Counted from the first letter of the stretch, positions 12,361-23,720 are shown. The stretch: DNA of 42,282 bases from an uncultured Gammaproteobacteria bacterium (GCA_947258495.1 CAMYIN010000083.1:1-42282); one strand, 5' to 3'. A program made the numbers and translations. Notes: generated by a model not told the origin, from the letters alone.

Positions 12361-13317
12361 TTAGCTAAAATTCCGATCCGCCAGTTTTTCGACAAGATAA
12401 GTCAGTGCTAAATTCCCGCATCCCGGGCATTGGCTTGCGTGGAAGCTGTCCATCCAGACGACCCCCCGTTGGTTGCGTAACCACGTCAATTGCCGCTTCG
12501 CCAGCTGCCGGGTGCTGGCAACCGCTTTTTCCATCATTTCATTATACCCTACTTTGCCCCGGAGATATTCGACGGCCTGGCGATATCCCACAATCCGCAG
12601 GGCGGCGCAATCCGCGGTCATTTCACGGCGACGCAGCAGTCCCCGGACCTCTTCCAGCAGGCCCTGTTCAAGCATACAGGAGAATCTCGAGGCGATACGC
12701 CGATGGAGATCGGCGCGGTTCGAGGGACTCAGGGCCAGTTTGCAGATGCGGTACGGGGCCTGCCCCGCAGAAACACCTGCAGACCCTAGGGGAATACCGG
12801 CCAATAGGTATACTTCCAGGGCGCGCTGTATGCGCTGGCCGTCGTTCGGATCTATGCGCGCCGCGCTGGTCGGATCGACCGACGCCAGTTGCCGGTGCAA
12901 CGCCGGCCAGCCCGCACGCCGGGCGCGGCGGGTCAGGCGCTCCCGCAGAGCTCGATTCGCGCCCGGAAGGATATCGATGCCGTGTTCCAGGGCATGGAAA
13001 TAAAACATGGTCCCGCCCACCAGCAGCGGTATTTTGCCGCGGGCCGTGGACGACGCCATCTGTTGCAACGCATCCCGGCAAAATTCGGCGGCGGAATACG
13101 TTTCGTGCGGTTCTCGGATGTCGATGAGTCGATGCGGCACTGCGCGGAGGCATTCGCGGGACGGTTTGGCGGTGCCGATATCCATGTGTCGATATATCTG
13201 TGCGGAGTCCACATTGATGATTTCGAATGCCCGTGATCCGGCGAGTTCGAGCGCTAGGTCGGTCTTTCCGGCGCCGGTGGGACCCATGAGGAAGACAGCG
13301 GGTGGCAGATGGGACAT
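12361..13317 (-). CDS. miaA: tRNA dimethylallyltransferase
   Basis: FLMGPTGAGKTDLALELA; NVDSAQIYRHMDIGTAKPS; LLVGGTMFYFHAL. Confidence 0.96.
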   Translation of the reverse strand: MSHLPPAVFLMGPTGAGKTDLALELAGSRAFEIINVDSAQIYRHMDIGTAKPSRECLRAVPHRLIDIREPHETYSAAEFCRDALQQMASSTARGKIPLLVGGTMFYFHALEHGIDILPGANRALRERLTRRARRAGWPALHRQLASVDPTSAARIDPNDGQRIQRALEVYLLAGIPLGSAGVSAGQAPYRICKLALSPSNRADLHRRIASRFSCMLEQGLLEEVRGLLRRREMTADCAALRIVGYRQAVEYLRGKVGYNEMMEKAVASTRQLAKRQLTWLRNQRGVVWMDSFHASQCPGCGNLALTYLVEKLADRNFS

Positions 13318-13333
13318 CGTTGTTGCGGTGGCG

Positions 13334-15109
13334 TCAGCGACCCCGCAGGAACCATTTGTCCAATTCGCTCATGGGCAACTGCACCCAGGTTGGCCGGCCA
13401 TGATTACACTGGTTGCTCTTCTCCGTGGCTTCCATGTCGCGCAATAACGCGTTCATCTCTCCGACATTGAGCCGTCTGTTCGCGCGTACCGAGCCGTGGC
13501 AAGCCATTTCGGCCAAGACGTCGTGGATTCGATCGGTAATTCGCCTGCTGCTGCCGTGTTCAGTCAGGTCCGACAGCAGATCCCTGACGAGTCCAGCGAC
13601 ATCGATATTGCTGAGTAGTTGCGGGATCTTTCTTACCACCAGGGCGTCTTGAGACAATCGTCCAATTTCAAACCCGAGCGAATCGAATTCTCCCGCGTAT
13701 CGATTCCAGGTCGCCATTTCTTGTGAGGTGGCGTGTATCGTCACCGGAACGAGCAAAGACTGTCCGAGGATCCCGCTCCGGTTCCACTGCTCCTTGAGAC
13801 GTTCATAGGTGATCCGCTCGTGCGCGGCGTGGGCATCCACCAGTACCAGTCCATCCCGATTCTGTGCAAGTATGTACACACCGTGCAGTTGTGCCAACGC
13901 AAATCCGAGCGGCGGTGAATCGCCACCTTCGCCGTATTGCGACACGACTTGATCCTGCTCCGGCGACAACGGTCGCTCGTCCTGCGGCGGTTCCGCGACC
14001 CGCATTGCCATCGCAAGTTGATCCGCACTGCCTCCGCCGCCGATTCGCGCGCCGCGCAAGGGGTACTGCGGCGTCGTTTCCGACACGGTTTTCGGGCTTG
14101 TGCCCGCGATGACGCGATTCAGGGCGCGATAGACGAAATCGTGCACCGCGCGAGCGTCCCGAAATCGAACTTCGTGCTTTGTCGGGTGGACATTGACATC
14201 GACCAGCGCGGGGTCGAATTCGAGATAAAGGACAAAGGCCGGATGGCGGTCCTGGTACAACACATCGCGATACGCCTGACGCACCGCATGCAGCAGTGTT
14301 TTGTCGCGCACCATCCGCCCGTTCACGAAAAAATACTGCAGGTCCCGTTGGCTGCGCGAAAAAGCAGGCAGGCCCAGCCAGCCCCATATTGATAGTCCTT
14401 CAGCGCGTTGTTCGAAACGCTCGGATTGTTCCAACATGGTCTTGCCGCAGACCGCTTGCAGCCGACGATCGTGCGCGGTGTCGTCGCCGGCGGGCGGGTA
14501 CGTCTGCGCGGGCCTGTCATCCCGACGATAGGACACGCCGACATCGAAACGGCTCAGCGCCAAACGCTTCAAGGTCTCTTCAACGTGAAACGCCTCCGTT
14601 CGCTCCGTTCGCAGGAACTTACGGCGCGCCGGTGTATTGTAGAAAAGATCTCGGACTTCGACGCTGGTTCCAACGCGGTGTGCAACGGGTTTGGGCCCCT
14701 CTATTCCGTCCGCGTCGGTGCAGCGCACTTCCCATCCCGCTTCGTCGGAACCGACGCGTGTGCGCAGGCGCAGGCGCGACACGGACGCGATACTGGGCAG
14801 GGCCTCGCCCCTGAATCCTAGGGAATGGATCGACTGCAGATCGGAGAGTTCCGCGAGCTTGCTGGTGGTGTGGCGGGACAGCGCCAGCTTCAGATCGTCT
14901 TTGACGATGCCGCAACCGTCGTCGCTGACCTGGATGCGCTTGATCCCGCCTCGGTCTACGTCGACGTTTATCGTCGCGGCACCCGCGTCCAGGCTGTTCT
15001 CCATCAGTTCCTTGAGCACGGACGCCGGCCGCTCGATCATCTCGCCGGCGGCAATCTGGCTCACCAGCTTCTGAGATAGCGCTCGTATCCTGGGGGGTGG
15101 TGGCGTCAC
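13334..15109 (-). CDS. mutL: DNA mismatch repair protein MutL
   Basis: IAAGEMIERPASVLKELMENSLDAGA; SLGFRGEALPSIASVSRL; C-terminal ACHGSVRANRRL. Confidence 0.96.
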   Translation of the reverse strand: MTPPPPRIRALSQKLVSQIAAGEMIERPASVLKELMENSLDAGAATINVDVDRGGIKRIQVSDDGCGIVKDDLKLALSRHTTSKLAELSDLQSIHSLGFRGEALPSIASVSRLRLRTRVGSDEAGWEVRCTDADGIEGPKPVAHRVGTSVEVRDLFYNTPARRKFLRTERTEAFHVEETLKRLALSRFDVGVSYRRDDRPAQTYPPAGDDTAHDRRLQAVCGKTMLEQSERFEQRAEGLSIWGWLGLPAFSRSQRDLQYFFVNGRMVRDKTLLHAVRQAYRDVLYQDRHPAFVLYLEFDPALVDVNVHPTKHEVRFRDARAVHDFVYRALNRVIAGTSPKTVSETTPQYPLRGARIGGGGSADQLAMAMRVAEPPQDERPLSPEQDQVVSQYGEGGDSPPLGFALAQLHGVYILAQNRDGLVLVDAHAAHERITYERLKEQWNRSGILGQSLLVPVTIHATSQEMATWNRYAGEFDSLGFEIGRLSQDALVVRKIPQLLSNIDVAGLVRDLLSDLTEHGSSRRITDRIHDVLAEMACHGSVRANRRLNVGEMNALLRDMEATEKSNQCNHGRPTWVQLPMSELDKWFLRGR

Positions 15110-15112
15110 GCC

Positions 15113-16426
15113 TCAACCTCCGCTGTCGGCGCGCGGTATACGCAGTTTCTGGCCGACGCGGATGGTGTTGCCGTTCAAGTTGTTCATCCGCTTGAGCCGC
15201 GATACGGAGGTGTTGTAGCGGGCGGCGATGGTGGACAACGAATCCCCGGTCCGTACTACGTATTCCTGATCCAGGCCGGCGACGGTGGCGTGGATCGGGA
15301 ACCGCCGAAAGTAGCGCTTGATTCCCTGGTATATGGCCTTCGCCAGACGGCGCCTGTGTTTCACGCTCCGCAGCTGCCGCTCCTCCTTGGGGTTGCTGAG
15401 AAATGCGGTTTCCACCAGGATCGACGGTATGTCGGGGGACTTCAAGACGACGAAGCCGGCCTGTTGCACCCGTTTTCTGTGCACCGGGCCGATCTTGCTC
15501 AGTTCGATGAGCACGTCCTGGCCCAGTTCCAGGCTGTCGCTGACCGTTTTCGTCATCGACAGATCCCACAAGACCTTGGCCAGCAAGTCGTCTTTGTCGC
15601 GCAGGCTGACTCCGCCGATGAGGTCGGCGGCGTTCTCTTTGTCTGCCAGCCAGCGCGCGGCCTCGTTGGATGCACCGCGTTGGGACAAGGCGTAGACGGA
15701 CGAGCCGCGCACACGACGATTGGGAAAGGCGTCCGCGTGAATGGAGATAAACACGTCGGCCTGGTGTCGGCGCGCCTCCAGGATCCGCTCCCGGAGACTC
15801 AGATAATAGTCGCTTCGGCGGATCACGACCGGGCGCATGTCGGGGTCCAGATCGATCAGCTTGCGAAGCTCGTTCGCCACCTTCAAGGTTATATATTTTT
15901 CCTTCGTGCCGCGGCGCCCGACCGCTCCGGGGTCCTCCCCGCCGTGACCGGGATCAATGGCAACGACGATCCTGGACGAACGCCTGCGCGGAGCAGGCAC
16001 ATAGCCTTCGGCGGGTGCGGCTACCGCGGATCGTGCGCTGTACAGATCGATGACGAGTCGATGCCCGTACATCTGGTTCGGCGTCAAAACGAAGGTGCGC
16101 GGACGAACCTTGCTTTTCAGGTCCAGAACGATACGCAGTCCCCGGTTCTTCTGCGTGCCGGTCCGTACGCGCTGCAGGTAGGGACCGTCGAATCGCAGGG
16201 CCGGGAGCGCGCCCTGCAGTGTGGCGTTCTCCAGATCCACGACCAGACGGTCGGGGTTGCTGAGAAGGAACAAGCGATGCTTTACGGAAGCACTGAGGTC
16301 GAAAACCAGCCGCGTGTGGTCGGGTGCCCGCCACATGCGCAGGTTCTTCACTGACACCGGATCGGCGTGGACCGGTTGCCACAGGAGCCCCAACAAGGCC
16401 ACGTATGTCAGTCGCTTATACTTCAC
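15113..16426 (-). CDS. amiB: N-acetylmuramoyl-L-alanine amidase with AMIN and LysM domains (GTG start proposed)
   Basis: AMIN region, IVVAIDPGHGGEDPGAVGRRGTKEK, SILVETAFLSNPKEE, C-terminal LysM; start chosen at VKYKRLTYVALLGLLWQPVHA signal peptide. Confidence 0.9.
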   Translation of the reverse strand: MKYKRLTYVALLGLLWQPVHADPVSVKNLRMWRAPDHTRLVFDLSASVKHRLFLLSNPDRLVVDLENATLQGALPALRFDGPYLQRVRTGTQKNRGLRIVLDLKSKVRPRTFVLTPNQMYGHRLVIDLYSARSAVAAPAEGYVPAPRRRSSRIVVAIDPGHGGEDPGAVGRRGTKEKYITLKVANELRKLIDLDPDMRPVVIRRSDYYLSLRERILEARRHQADVFISIHADAFPNRRVRGSSVYALSQRGASNEAARWLADKENAADLIGGVSLRDKDDLLAKVLWDLSMTKTVSDSLELGQDVLIELSKIGPVHRKRVQQAGFVVLKSPDIPSILVETAFLSNPKEERQLRSVKHRRRLAKAIYQGIKRYFRRFPIHATVAGLDQEYVVRTGDSLSTIAARYNTSVSRLKRMNNLNGNTIRVGQKLRIPRADSGG

Positions 16427-16874
16427 AACCCCCGCACAAGTACCGACCCAGCTTGGTGTAACACTCCAGCGCGACGACGCGCCCGCCGGCATCATACTCG
16501 ATCCTGACGTTCGCGTCCGGTTCCGGTAACACGCCAAGTCCGCGCTCCGGCCATTCTACGACACAAACATCGCCGCCGCTCAAATAATCGCGAACGCCCA
16601 GGGCTTCCAAGTCTTCGGCTTCCTCGAGCCTGTAAAGATCGAGATGATAGACTACGAACGCGGCGAGCTCGTACGGCTCGACCAGCGTGTAGGTCGGGCT
16701 CTTGACGTGCGAATCGTATCCCAGCCCGCGCAGAAGACCACGCACCAAGGTGGTCTTGCCGGCGCCCAGCTCGCCCTCGAGATAGAGCAACATTCCCGCC
16801 CGCAGTCGGGGCGCCAGCGAACGTCCCAGCGCCAGCATCCCCTGCTCGCTGTCCACTTCCACGCGCCGCGTCAT
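16416..16874 (-). CDS. tsaE: tRNA threonylcarbamoyladenosine biosynthesis ATPase TsaE
   Basis: LEGELGAGKTTLVRGLLRGLG; SPTYTLVEPYE; HLDLYRLEEAEDLEALG; start ATG overlaps nnr end. Confidence 0.95.
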   Translation of the reverse strand: MTRRVEVDSEQGMLALGRSLAPRLRAGMLLYLEGELGAGKTTLVRGLLRGLGYDSHVKSPTYTLVEPYELAAFVVYHLDLYRLEEAEDLEALGVRDYLSGGDVCVVEWPERGLGVLPEPDANVRIEYDAGGRVVALECYTKLGRYLCGGCEV

Positions 16875-18355
16875 TCCACCAGGTCGGTGAGCAGGGCGTT
16901 CAACCAGGGATACAAGTCCGAAGCCAGCATCCCGCCGGCGCCGCTGTCCGCGGCGGCGTAGTCCGCCGCCGTCGCGTGCAGCCAGACGCCCAGGCGCGCC
17001 GCTGCCGGCAGCGACAGGTCCTGACCCGCCAACGCGGCCACCACCCCGGTAAGCACGTCGCCCATGCCGCCCACGGCCATGCCGGGGTTGCCGCGGTCGC
17101 AGACCCACAGACCCTGGTCCGGGCCGACGACCAGGCTTCCCGCCCCCTTGAGCACCGTCGTGCATCCGTAGCGCTCGGCGATTGCGCGCACCGCGGCAAC
17201 GCGATCGTCCTGGACCGCCGCTCCGCTGAGGCGTAACAGTCGCCCCGCCTCCCCCGGATGCGGCGTCAGCACCCAATTGTCCCGTCGCACCGCATCCGCG
17301 GCGAGAAGATTGAGCGCGTCCGCGTCCACGACCAGCGGGCCCCGCCACTCCAGCGCAGCGGCAAGCATGCTCCGACCCCAATCTTCCTGCCCAAGGCCGG
17401 GACCGATCGCCACGGCGTCGGCGTTGACGAGCGCGCGCCGCAACTGCGCCCCGCTGTCGGTCGCGGTCACCAACAATTCGGGGCATCGACTGTTGGCGGC
17501 CACGGCGTGCTCGGGACGGGTGATCAGCCGCACCAGCCCGGCGCCGCCGCGGTACGCCGCCTCTCCGCACAATTGGATCGCGCCCAACATGCCGAGGTCA
17601 CCGCCGATCACCAGCACCCGGCCGCGCTCACCCTTGTGGGCATCACGGGGACGGCGGAGCGTCGCAAGCATAGGCGGGACCGGTTGCAGACGGTGCGCCG
17701 ACGCTGCGACGCTTTCGTAGATATCCGTGGGCACCCCGAGATCGTCGAACAACACCTCTCCGGCGCGGGCCGGCCCCCTGCCGGTGAATAGCCCGAGCTT
17801 CATTCCGATGAACGTCACCGTGGCGTCGGCGCTGACCGCCGTACCCATGACTCGGCCGTTGTCCGAATGCAGCCCCGAGGGCATGTCGATCGCCAACACC
17901 GGTGTGGAAACCTCGTTGATGGCTTCGATGGCGTCCGCATAGCTACCCGAAACTTCACGCTCCAGTCCGGTACCGAGCAGCGCATCGACGAGTACGTCGG
18001 CGCCCGAAATCGGGGTTGACGTGAGTTTTTCGACCACACCACCGCCAGCGGTATAGTCGCACATCGCTTTGCTTGCCGCTTCCGATTTCGGCGCACCCGA
18101 CGCGTGCAGCCGCACCGACAATCCGGCCCGTCGGGCAAGTGTGGCGATCACGTATCCGTCGCCGCCGTTGTTGCCTGAGCCGCAGAATACGGCGACGGCA
18201 CGGCTGCGGGGCCAGCGGTGGATCATCGCCGTGAAAGCGGCACGCCCCGCGCGTTGCATTAATCCATAACCGTCCAGGCCGCGATCCTCGATGGCGACGC
18301 GATCGAGTTCGCGCACCTGATCGGCGGTGTACAGTTGCTGCGGCAGGGGTTTCAT
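16871..18355 (-). CDS. nnr: Bifunctional NAD(P)HX epimerase / ADP-dependent dehydratase
   Basis: YjeF-N (VFCGSGNNGGDGYVIA) and carbohydrate-kinase-like domain (LTPHPGEAGRLL, GNPGMAVGGMGDVLTGVVAAL). Confidence 0.95.
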   Translation of the reverse strand: MKPLPQQLYTADQVRELDRVAIEDRGLDGYGLMQRAGRAAFTAMIHRWPRSRAVAVFCGSGNNGGDGYVIATLARRAGLSVRLHASGAPKSEAASKAMCDYTAGGGVVEKLTSTPISGADVLVDALLGTGLEREVSGSYADAIEAINEVSTPVLAIDMPSGLHSDNGRVMGTAVSADATVTFIGMKLGLFTGRGPARAGEVLFDDLGVPTDIYESVAASAHRLQPVPPMLATLRRPRDAHKGERGRVLVIGGDLGMLGAIQLCGEAAYRGGAGLVRLITRPEHAVAANSRCPELLVTATDSGAQLRRALVNADAVAIGPGLGQEDWGRSMLAAALEWRGPLVVDADALNLLAADAVRRDNWVLTPHPGEAGRLLRLSGAAVQDDRVAAVRAIAERYGCTTVLKGAGSLVVGPDQGLWVCDRGNPGMAVGGMGDVLTGVVAALAGQDLSLPAAARLGVWLHATAADYAAADSGAGGMLASDLYPWLNALLTDLVE

Positions 18356-18376
18356 TAGTGGGTATGATAGGGGCTT

Positions 18377-19510
18377 ATGGGTTCAGCACGAAATCGCGCC
18401 ATCGACCTCCCGGGCCTCGCCCGGCGCGTCAAGCTGTGGGGATCGGAATTGGGGTTTCAGCAGGTCGGCATCACCGACACCGACTTGGGAGTCGCCGAGG
18501 GTCGTCTCGCGTCCTGGCTCGAACTGGGGCGGCACGGCGCCATGGACTATATGGCGCGCCACGGCACCCGCCGCAGCCGTCCTGCGGAACTGGTGCCGGG
18601 GACGCAGCGCGTGATCTCGGCACGCATGGATTATTGGCCCGCTGGCGCCGCCGACCCGGAAAGGCTGCTCGGCGACGGCAGAATCGGTTACGTATCGCGC
18701 TACGCGTTGGGCGGCGATTACCACAAATTGATGCGCAAACGCTTGCGTGGTCTCGCCGACAGGATCGCCGACGAAGCCGGACCGCTCGGCTATCGCGTGT
18801 TCAGCGACAGCGCGCCGGTGCTGGAGAAGGCGCTCGCGGAAAAAGCAGGGCTCGGCTGGATCGGCAAGCATACCAACCTTCTCAACAGATCCGCCGGATC
18901 CTGGTTCTTTCTCGGCGAGATCTACACCGATCTGCCTTTACCGGTCGATGGGTCCGGCGGCGGCCATTGCGGGACGTGCGAGGCTTGTCTGCAGGCCTGT
19001 CCGACCGGCGCCATCGTTGCGCCCTACGAACTGGACGCCCGGCTTTGTATCTCTTACCTGACGATCGAGCTGCGCGGGTCCATTCCGCTCGCACTGCGGC
19101 CGCTGATCGGGAACCGGATCTTCGGCTGCGACGACTGCCAGCTGGTGTGCCCGTGGAACCGATTCGCACGCCCCAGCGTCGAACCCCGGTTTGTTCCCCG
19201 GGCGCGCGTCACGGACCGGCAACTGGTGGAATTGTTCTCCTGGTCGGAGCAGGAGTTCAACGATCGCACGGCGGGGTCTGCGATTCGCCGCATCGGTTAT
19301 GCCTGCTGGTTACGCAACGTCGCCGTGGCGCTGGGCAACGCGCCCAGTTCGTCGGCCGTGCTCGACGCGCTCCGCGGCCGCAGGGATCATCCCTCCGAAC
19401 TTGTTCGCGAACACGTCGCCTGGGCACTGGATCAGCACTTGCGCGCCGCCCCGAGCGGATGCGGGTCCGAACCCCTGGCCTCGGGTATACGGAGGAAATG
19501 CTCGCGGTAA
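18377..19510 (+). CDS. queG: Epoxyqueuosine reductase QueG
   Basis: 4Fe-4S motifs [16 protein letters not shown] and [11 protein letters not shown]; divergent from nnr as in E. coli. Confidence 0.95.
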   Translation: MGSARNRAIDLPGLARRVKLWGSELGFQQVGITDTDLGVAEGRLASWLELGRHGAMDYMARHGTRRSRPAELVPGTQRVISARMDYWPAGAADPERLLGDGRIGYVSRYALGGDYHKLMRKRLRGLADRIADEAGPLGYRVFSDSAPVLEKALAEKAGLGWIGKHTNLLNRSAGSWFFLGEIYTDLPLPVDGSGGGHCGTCEACLQACPTGAIVAPYELDARLCISYLTIELRGSIPLALRPLIGNRIFGCDDCQLVCPWNRFARPSVEPRFVPRARVTDRQLVELFSWSEQEFNDRTAGSAIRRIGYACWLRNVAVALGNAPSSSAVLDALRGRRDHPSELVREHVAWALDQHLRAAPSGCGSEPLASGIRRKCSR

Positions 19511-20028
19511 TACCGCAGCTCGGCGATGGATTCGCGGATGTCGTCCAGGGCCCTGTGAGTATTGTTTTTTGTCAGTCCTTCGTAGAGAGCGGGTGCCCAG
19601 CGTCGTACCAGCTCCTTCAAAGTACTTACGTCCAGGTTGCGGTAGTGGAACCACTGCTCCAAATCCGGCATATACCGACGTAGAAACCTCCTGTCCTGGT
19701 AAATACTGTTGCCGCACAGCGGCGACCGGTTGCGGGGGACGTGCTTCTGAATGAATTCAAGGGTGTCTACTTCCGCCTGCCGCTCGCTGTACGAGGAGCG
19801 CCGCACACGTTCTACCAAGCCCGACTCCGTGTGCGTGCGTGTGTTCCAATCGTCCATTCGATTGAGGAGGCTTTGCGGCTGACGCACGACGATGACCGGT
19901 CCTTCGGCGACGATTTCGAGCTGACTGTCGGTAATGATCGTGGCGATTTCGATAATTCTTTCGGTTTCCGGATCAAGCCCGGTCATCTCCAGATCCATCC
20001 AAACCAAGGCGTTGGCATCCTGTGGCAT
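19432..20028 (-). CDS. orn: Oligoribonuclease (start at [10 protein letters not shown] proposed)
   Basis: [49 protein letters not shown]. Confidence 0.95.
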   Translation of the reverse strand: MPQDANALVWMDLEMTGLDPETERIIEIATIITDSQLEIVAEGPVIVVRQPQSLLNRMDDWNTRTHTESGLVERVRRSSYSERQAEVDTLEFIQKHVPRNRSPLCGNSIYQDRRFLRRYMPDLEQWFHYRNLDVSTLKELVRRWAPALYEGLTKNNTHRALDDIRESIAELRYYREHFLRIPEARGSDPHPLGAARKC

Positions 20029-20416
20029 CAAGGTTCTCCCGTTGTCGGAAAAATGAATGTTCTTCGCGCAATTCGGTCTAATACGTAGCTGACACCACGA
20101 CGAAAATCGAGCCTGACCATCGGTCTGAACAGTTGCAATCGAATCGTCTGCATTGTGACACCCTTTGCCTGGAATGGTGCCGCCCCGGCTGGGGCAGCGC
20201 CGAAGTTTACCAATAAAATGCAATGCAATCTAAGGTAGCCCTTTATAATGCCGGGCGGGCGCGAACACACTACCGAGCTATGGAAACGCCGCTCGGGAAG
20301 TCTTCGGGTTTTCCTGGCCACGGCCAGCGGGAAAATCGCAGGCGTTCGCGCAGGTGCTGGGGCCGGCGTAAACAGCGGCGGTTCCATGATTGTGAAAATT
20401 CGTGAGGAGCACGTCT

Positions 20417-20725
20417 ATGAAGAAGGTTTTGATAATCGGCAACGTTGTTTTACCGCTTTTGGCCGGAAAGGCCCACGGATTTCTCCTTGGCGATGCGGAT
20501 AACGGCGAGCAAATCCACCAGGCGCAATGCGCCGCCTGCCACGCGAACAACTTCGACGGCGACGAATCCAGGATCTACACGCGCGATGATCGTCGCGTGA
20601 AAACGGTCGAGGGCATGATGGGGCAGGTCGAATTCTGCAATAATCAACTGAAAACGAACCTCGCCGACGACGAGATCAACGACATCGTTAAATATCTCAA
20701 CGACAAGTACTACAAATTCGAGTAA
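20417..20725 (+). CDS. Small secreted c-type cytochrome
   Basis: Signal-peptide-like N-terminus, CAACH heme motif; start at MKKVLIIGN. Confidence 0.85.
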   Translation: MKKVLIIGNVVLPLLAGKAHGFLLGDADNGEQIHQAQCAACHANNFDGDESRIYTRDDRRVKTVEGMMGQVEFCNNQLKTNLADDEINDIVKYLNDKYYKFE

Positions 20726-20733
20726 CGGCCGAG

Positions 20734-21069
20734 ATGACGGATTTGCTGAAACAACATTGCCGCCGTTACACGAAAGACGAACCGCCGATGAGCGCCGAAG
20801 CAATTGCTGCGATTGTCGGCCAGGTCCCGGGGTGGTCAACGGATGCGGACCACTCCAGCATAGCCCGGGAGTTTAAGTTCAAGAATTATTACGAAACCAT
20901 GGCGTTCGTGAACGCACTTGCCTGGATCGCGCACGGTGAGGACCACCACCCGGATATTGAGGTCGGTTACAACCGCTGCCGGGTGCGCTACACCACGCAT
21001 TCCATCGGCGGCTTGTCGGAAAACGATTTTATCTGCGCCGCCAGGATCGACCGGCTGGTATCCGATTGA
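20734..21069 (+). CDS. 4a-hydroxytetrahydrobiopterin (pterin-4a-carbinolamine) dehydratase
   Basis: FKNYYETMAFVNALAWIAHGEDHHPDIEVGYNRCRVRYTTHSIGGLSENDFICAARID. Confidence 0.93.
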   Translation: MTDLLKQHCRRYTKDEPPMSAEAIAAIVGQVPGWSTDADHSSIAREFKFKNYYETMAFVNALAWIAHGEDHHPDIEVGYNRCRVRYTTHSIGGLSENDFICAARIDRLVSD

Positions 21070-21087
21070 GGACCCAGAACACGGCGT

Positions 21088-21684
21088 TCAGATCGCGCGC
21101 CGGTTGTCGAAGGCCTGGGTCAGCGTGCCCTGGTCCATGTATTCGAGTTCCCCGCCCACCGGCACCCCACGAGCAATGCGCGTGACCTTTATCCCCGTAT
21201 CCTCCAGGATCTGGCGAATGTATTCCGCCGTCGCCTCGCCCTCGGCGGTAAGATTCGTGGCGATGATCACTTCCTGAATCCCACCCTGCGCCAACCGCTT
21301 TTGGAATTCTCCGATTCCGAGGTCGTCGGGGCCAATGCCGTCCAGGGGCGATATATGCCCCATGAGCACGAAGTACGTACCGCGGTACACCCCCGCCTGT
21401 TCCACGGAATCCAGATCCGCCGGCGTCTCGACCACACACACGGTGGAGGCGTCGCGTTTGGGCGAGGCGCAGACGTCGCAGATTTCCTGTTCGCTCAGGG
21501 TATTACAACGACGGCAGTGCACGACCTTGCTCACGGCCTGGGTAATGGCGTCGGCGATCTCTCGGGCCCCGTCCCGATCCCTTTCCAGCAGATGAAACGC
21601 CATGCGTTGCGCGGTCTTGGGTCCGACCCCGGGCAGCCTGCGGAGGGCCTTTTTCAAGGCCTCGATCGCCTGCGCATCCACCAT
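21088..21684 (-). CDS. recR: Recombination protein RecR
   Basis: [20 protein letters not shown]; zinc motif [16 protein letters not shown]; Toprim domain. Confidence 0.97.
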   Translation of the reverse strand: MVDAQAIEALKKALRRLPGVGPKTAQRMAFHLLERDRDGAREIADAITQAVSKVVHCRRCNTLSEQEICDVCASPKRDASTVCVVETPADLDSVEQAGVYRGTYFVLMGHISPLDGIGPDDLGIGEFQKRLAQGGIQEVIIATNLTAEGEATAEYIRQILEDTGIKVTRIARGVPVGGELEYMDQGTLTQAFDNRRAI

Positions 21685-21689
21685 TCCGG

Positions 21690-22010
21690 TTAAAAAGGGA
21701 GGTTCAAGCCGGGTATATTGATTCCCGTAGTCAGCCCCGCCATTTTTTCCTGCGTCGCCTTTTCGGCCTTACGTACGGCGTCGTTCACCGCCGCGGCGAT
21801 GAGATCCTCCAGGACTTCCTTGTCGTCGCCCAACAGTTCTTTGTCGATCTCGACCCGTCGCACGTCGTGGCGGCAGGTCATGACGATCTTTACCATTCCT
21901 CCGCCCGACGCACCCTCAACTTCGATCTGCGCCAGCTCCTCCTGGGCTTTACGCAGATTCTCCTGTACCGCCTGCGCCTGCTTCATCAGGTTTCCGATTC
22001 CGCCCTTCAT
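21690..22010 (-). CDS. YbaB/EbfC nucleoid-associated protein
   Basis: [26 protein letters not shown]; between dnaX and recR. Confidence 0.95.
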   Translation of the reverse strand: MKGGIGNLMKQAQAVQENLRKAQEELAQIEVEGASGGGMVKIVMTCRHDVRRVEIDKELLGDDKEVLEDLIAAAVNDAVRKAEKATQEKMAGLTTGINIPGLNLPF

Positions 22011-22017
22011 TGCCACC

Positions 22018-23580
22018 TCACTTTTGAGAATCACGGGTTTTGATCGATTCGGAAAGGATCGTCGCGTCGAATCGATCTATGATTTCCTGTACGTTCGGGT
22101 CGTTCATTATCGTTGAACGGGCGGCCTCCAGGCGCTCCACCGCGCGCCGTTCAAGGTTTTCCGCCGGAGTCTCCCGATCCGATTCACGCCGGACCATCGT
22201 CACTTTCGGGCGCGTTCCAAGTTCGGTTTCCAGGGCCCGCGCGAGCGCATCGAGTCTGTCGTCGTTGAGCAGATGCTCGTTTTTGGCGTCCAACGCGAGC
22301 TCAATTCTGTCCTGCCGCATGGTCGTCGGCACCACATTCATGGCCAGTTCTCGAACCAGCGCGGAGACGTTCAATCGCGCCACCAGGCCGGCCCAATTCT
22401 CCGCGTCCATCGTCGCCGTCGGTGGTTCGGACGACGCTTCGTCAGACCGCGGCTCGCCGGCCTCGGCTTTGGGAGCGGGAACGCTTTTTTCGCGCATCGG
22501 TGGATGAAACGCGAGCATGCGCAGCATCAGCATCTCGAAACCGCTGCGCAAATCCGGCGCCAACGGAAGATCGCGCTTGCCGATCAGACCAATCTGATAG
22601 AACAACTGCAGGTCTTCGGGCGTAAAACGCTGCGCCAGGTCCCGATACCACGCGATATCCAACTGCTTGGCTTCCACCGCCTCGGGCACCTGTGCGTACA
22701 GTGCGAGGTCGTGGAGGGTTCGCAGCAGTTCGTCGAGCGCCGCGGTGAATTCGCAAGACGCGTAACTCATCTTGTCCACCGTGTCCATCAGCGCTCCACC
22801 GTCGTCGTCCGCGAGAGCACGCAACAGATCGCGGATAAATGCCCGATCAATAGTGCCGAGCATGTCGCGGACCGCAGCTTCCCGGACCTCGCCGGCAGCG
22901 TGAGCAATACCCTGATCCAACAGACTCAAGGCGTCGCGCATGCTCCCCTCCGCGGATCGCGCAATCAAGGATACCGCCGGCAGATCGTAGGGAACACCCT
23001 CCTGCTGCAAGATGTGTTCCAGCTGACCGCCGATTTGATCGGCGCTCAAGGCCTTCAGGTTGAACTGCAGACACCGGGACAACACCGTCATGGGCAGTTT
23101 CTGCGGGTCGGTGGTCGCGAGAAGAAACTTCACGTGCGGAGGCGGTTCCTCCAGCGTCTTCAGCAGGGCGTTGAAGCTGTGTCCGGACAACATGTGGACT
23201 TCATCGATGAGATAGATCTTGAAGCTCCCGCGGGTGGGTGCGTACTGCACGTTGTCCAGCAACTCCCGGGTGTCGCCGACTTTAGTGCGGGACGCGGCAT
23301 CGACCTCGATGAGATCCACGAAACGGCCCTCGTCTATGGCATTACAGGTCGCACAGACATTGCACGGTGACGAACTTATGCCCTGCTCGCAATTCAGCGC
23401 TTTGGCAAAGATCCTGGCCAGCGTGGTCTTGCCGACACCGCGGGTTCCCGTGAACAGAAATGCGTGATGGACGCGATCGCTGTCCAAGGCGTTGCTCAGC
23501 GCATTGACAACGTGCTGTTGCCCGACGACTTCGGAAAACAGCTTCGGTCTCCACTTGCGGGCCAGGGCCTGGTAGCTCAT
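22018..23580 (-). CDS. dnaX: DNA polymerase III subunits gamma/tau
   Basis: [50 protein letters not shown]; zinc motif CNVCATC. Confidence 0.96.
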   Translation of the reverse strand: MSYQALARKWRPKLFSEVVGQQHVVNALSNALDSDRVHHAFLFTGTRGVGKTTLARIFAKALNCEQGISSSPCNVCATCNAIDEGRFVDLIEVDAASRTKVGDTRELLDNVQYAPTRGSFKIYLIDEVHMLSGHSFNALLKTLEEPPPHVKFLLATTDPQKLPMTVLSRCLQFNLKALSADQIGGQLEHILQQEGVPYDLPAVSLIARSAEGSMRDALSLLDQGIAHAAGEVREAAVRDMLGTIDRAFIRDLLRALADDDGGALMDTVDKMSYASCEFTAALDELLRTLHDLALYAQVPEAVEAKQLDIAWYRDLAQRFTPEDLQLFYQIGLIGKRDLPLAPDLRSGFEMLMLRMLAFHPPMREKSVPAPKAEAGEPRSDEASSEPPTATMDAENWAGLVARLNVSALVRELAMNVVPTTMRQDRIELALDAKNEHLLNDDRLDALARALETELGTRPKVTMVRRESDRETPAENLERRAVERLEAARSTIMNDPNVQEIIDRFDATILSESIKTRDSQK

Positions 23581-23602
23581 AAAAACGAAGAAGGTCTAAT
23601 GG

Positions 23603-23720
23603 TGGTGGCGGCTCCAGCTAGCCGGGCCCCGGCACCCGATTCGGCTGCTGCGGCTGCTTCCTTCCGGACCTGACCGGGTTCACAACCTATCGTCACAGGG
23701 GAGACCAACTTTCGCCGCCA
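23603..23720 (-). ncRNA. ffs: 4.5S / SRP RNA
   Basis: Reverse complement contains GGTCAGGTCCGGAAGGAAGCAGCC; terminal GGCGGC/GCCGCC pairing; next to dnaX. Ends approximate. Confidence 0.93.

Noticed and set aside
14619-15569. 316-aa minus-strand ORF
   Set aside because: Out-of-frame overlap of mutL and amiB, low-complexity Arg/Gln-rich.
15290-16354. 354-aa plus-strand ORF
   Set aside because: Antisense to amiB.
18358-19683. 441-aa plus-strand ORF
   Set aside because: Alternative frame of queG; Arg-rich out-of-frame translation.
20028-20387. 119-aa minus-strand ORF upstream of orn
   Set aside because: No domain motifs; most likely intergenic read-through of a GC-rich region.
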